NCBI GenBank assembly: GCA_001464315.1
Contig: LNFK01000049.1
Location: 1-49,991 of the forward strand
DNA length: 49,991 bases
Reading direction: 5' to 3'
DNA from: Sphingomonadales bacterium Ga0077559
GTDB taxonomy: Bacteria; Pseudomonadota; Alphaproteobacteria; Sphingomonadales; Sphingomonadaceae
Part shown: piece by piece, positions 49,587 to 49,991 of the stretch
Position numbering within the stretch: the first letter of the stretch is position 1
Layout: every line of letters begins with the position of its first letter
The notes under the pieces: generated by a model
What the model saw: the letters and a program-made list of their open reading frames with translations, nothing else
Told to the model about the DNA's origin: nothing
Databases searched by the model: none
Position numbers and translations under genes: made by a program

Positions 49587-49991
49587 ATGGCGACGAATTG
49601 GACGCCGGAAAGCTGGAGAAATTATAAGGGCATTCATATGCCCGAATACAAAGATGCTGCCGCTCTTGCCGCGACCGAAGCAACGCTGCGTAATTACCCG
49701 CCGCTCGTTTTTGCGGGCGAGGCACGCAACCTGACATCGGACTTGGCAAAGGTTGCAGAGGGCAAGGCCTTCCTCTTGCAGGGCGGCGATTGCGCCGAGA
49801 GCTTCGCCGAATTTCATCCAAATAATATCCGCGACACATTCCGCGTTATACTGCAAATGGCGGTTGTCTTGACTTTTGCGGGCAAGGTTCCTGTCGTAAA
49901 GCTGGGCCGGATGGCAGGACAATTTGCAAAGCCGCGGTCGACTCCCACCGAGACAATTGGCGGTGTCGAACTGCCAAGCTATTTTGGCGAT
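49587..49991 (+). CDS. Class II 3-deoxy-7-phosphoheptulonate (DAHP) synthase, 5' part
   Basis: The first 135 codons of a gene that runs off the window without a stop. It condenses phosphoenolpyruvate and erythrose 4-phosphate to start the shikimate pathway. Seen: [34 protein letters not shown] (the metal-binding Cys region), [33 protein letters not shown]. This matches the plant/Mycobacterium class II type. GGAG precedes the ATG at 49587; an ATG five bases earlier is in another frame. Its product feeds chorismate to the AroQ enzyme at 11.7 kb. Confidence 0.95.
   Translation, partial: MATNWTPESWRNYKGIHMPEYKDAAALAATEATLRNYPPLVFAGEARNLTSDLAKVAEGKAFLLQGGDCAESFAEFHPNNIRDTFRVILQMAVVLTFAGKVPVVKLGRMAGQFAKPRSTPTETIGGVELPSYFGD

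Noticed and set aside
1-49991. CRISPR array, prophage, toxin-antitoxin or restriction system
   Set aside because: No regularly spaced repeats, integrases, phage structural genes, toxins or methyltransferase/nuclease pairs were found. The isolated XRE regulator has no partner toxin.

Overview
The window is a gene-dense piece of an alphaproteobacterial chromosome, most likely from the order Sphingomonadales. This rests on gene content: the ETC complex I (NDUFS4-like) subunit, a DUF6456 relic, a Suv3-like helicase followed by an S4 protein and FdxA, PetABC, oxygen-dependent HemF, HrpB, and dispersed palindromes of the CTGAACTTGTTTCAG and CTGAG/GTCGAA types. Base composition is moderately GC-rich and even throughout. 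I see no prophage, transposase, CRISPR array or integron, and no gene-free stretch longer than 300 bases.

Layout. 1-3.3 kb: tRNA-Pro, then the yajC-secD-secF export operon. 3.3-7.5 kb: an XRE regulator with a glycosyltransferase, a DUF6456 gene that looks broken, and the ABC-F protein Uup. 7.6-12 kb: a D-amino-acid aminotransferase with a SIMPL protein, a PepSY/response-regulator/histidine-kinase cluster, and chorismate mutase. 12.1-16.6 kb: polyprenyl diphosphate synthase, a 62-aa membrane protein, HrpB, the complex I accessory subunit and a Nudix hydrolase. 16.7-22 kb: a LemA/TPM operon facing mscL, a cyclopropane fatty acid synthase and a serine hydrolase. 22-32 kb: a polyamine-type ABC importer (SBP, two permeases, ATPase), a tandem FKBP isomerase, a putrescine-type class III aminotransferase, a gamma-glutamyl-GABA hydrolase, a small membrane protein coupled to an isovaleryl-CoA dehydrogenase-like enzyme, and an FAD oxidoreductase. 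32-40.6 kb: Suv3-like helicase, S4 protein, FdxA, an Old Yellow Enzyme homologue with an acidic lipoprotein, LipB, a membrane protein, GNAT, HemF and TrmL. 40.7-46.3 kb: a SleB-type hydrolase, an OmpR/EnvZ-like pair, a secreted EF-hand protein, a ROK sugar kinase and tRNA-Gly. 46.4-50 kb: the cytochrome bc1 operon petABC and the start of a class II DAHP synthase that runs off the window.

Most genes are housekeeping, and I found no clear new defence or mobile system. The most unusual points are: a DUF6456 gene with both its start codon and an internal cysteine codon apparently mutated (ACG and TGA); three families of nested palindromes whose arms co-vary as separate hairpins; an FKBP protein with a second domain that has lost its active site; a polyamine-type locus with a translationally coupled small membrane protein; dense palindromes between lemA and mscL; and repeated tail-to-tail gene pairs that abut or overlap.

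All functional calls come from reading motifs by eye and from family knowledge. No database search was run, so gene symbols are best guesses where confidence is below about 0.8.
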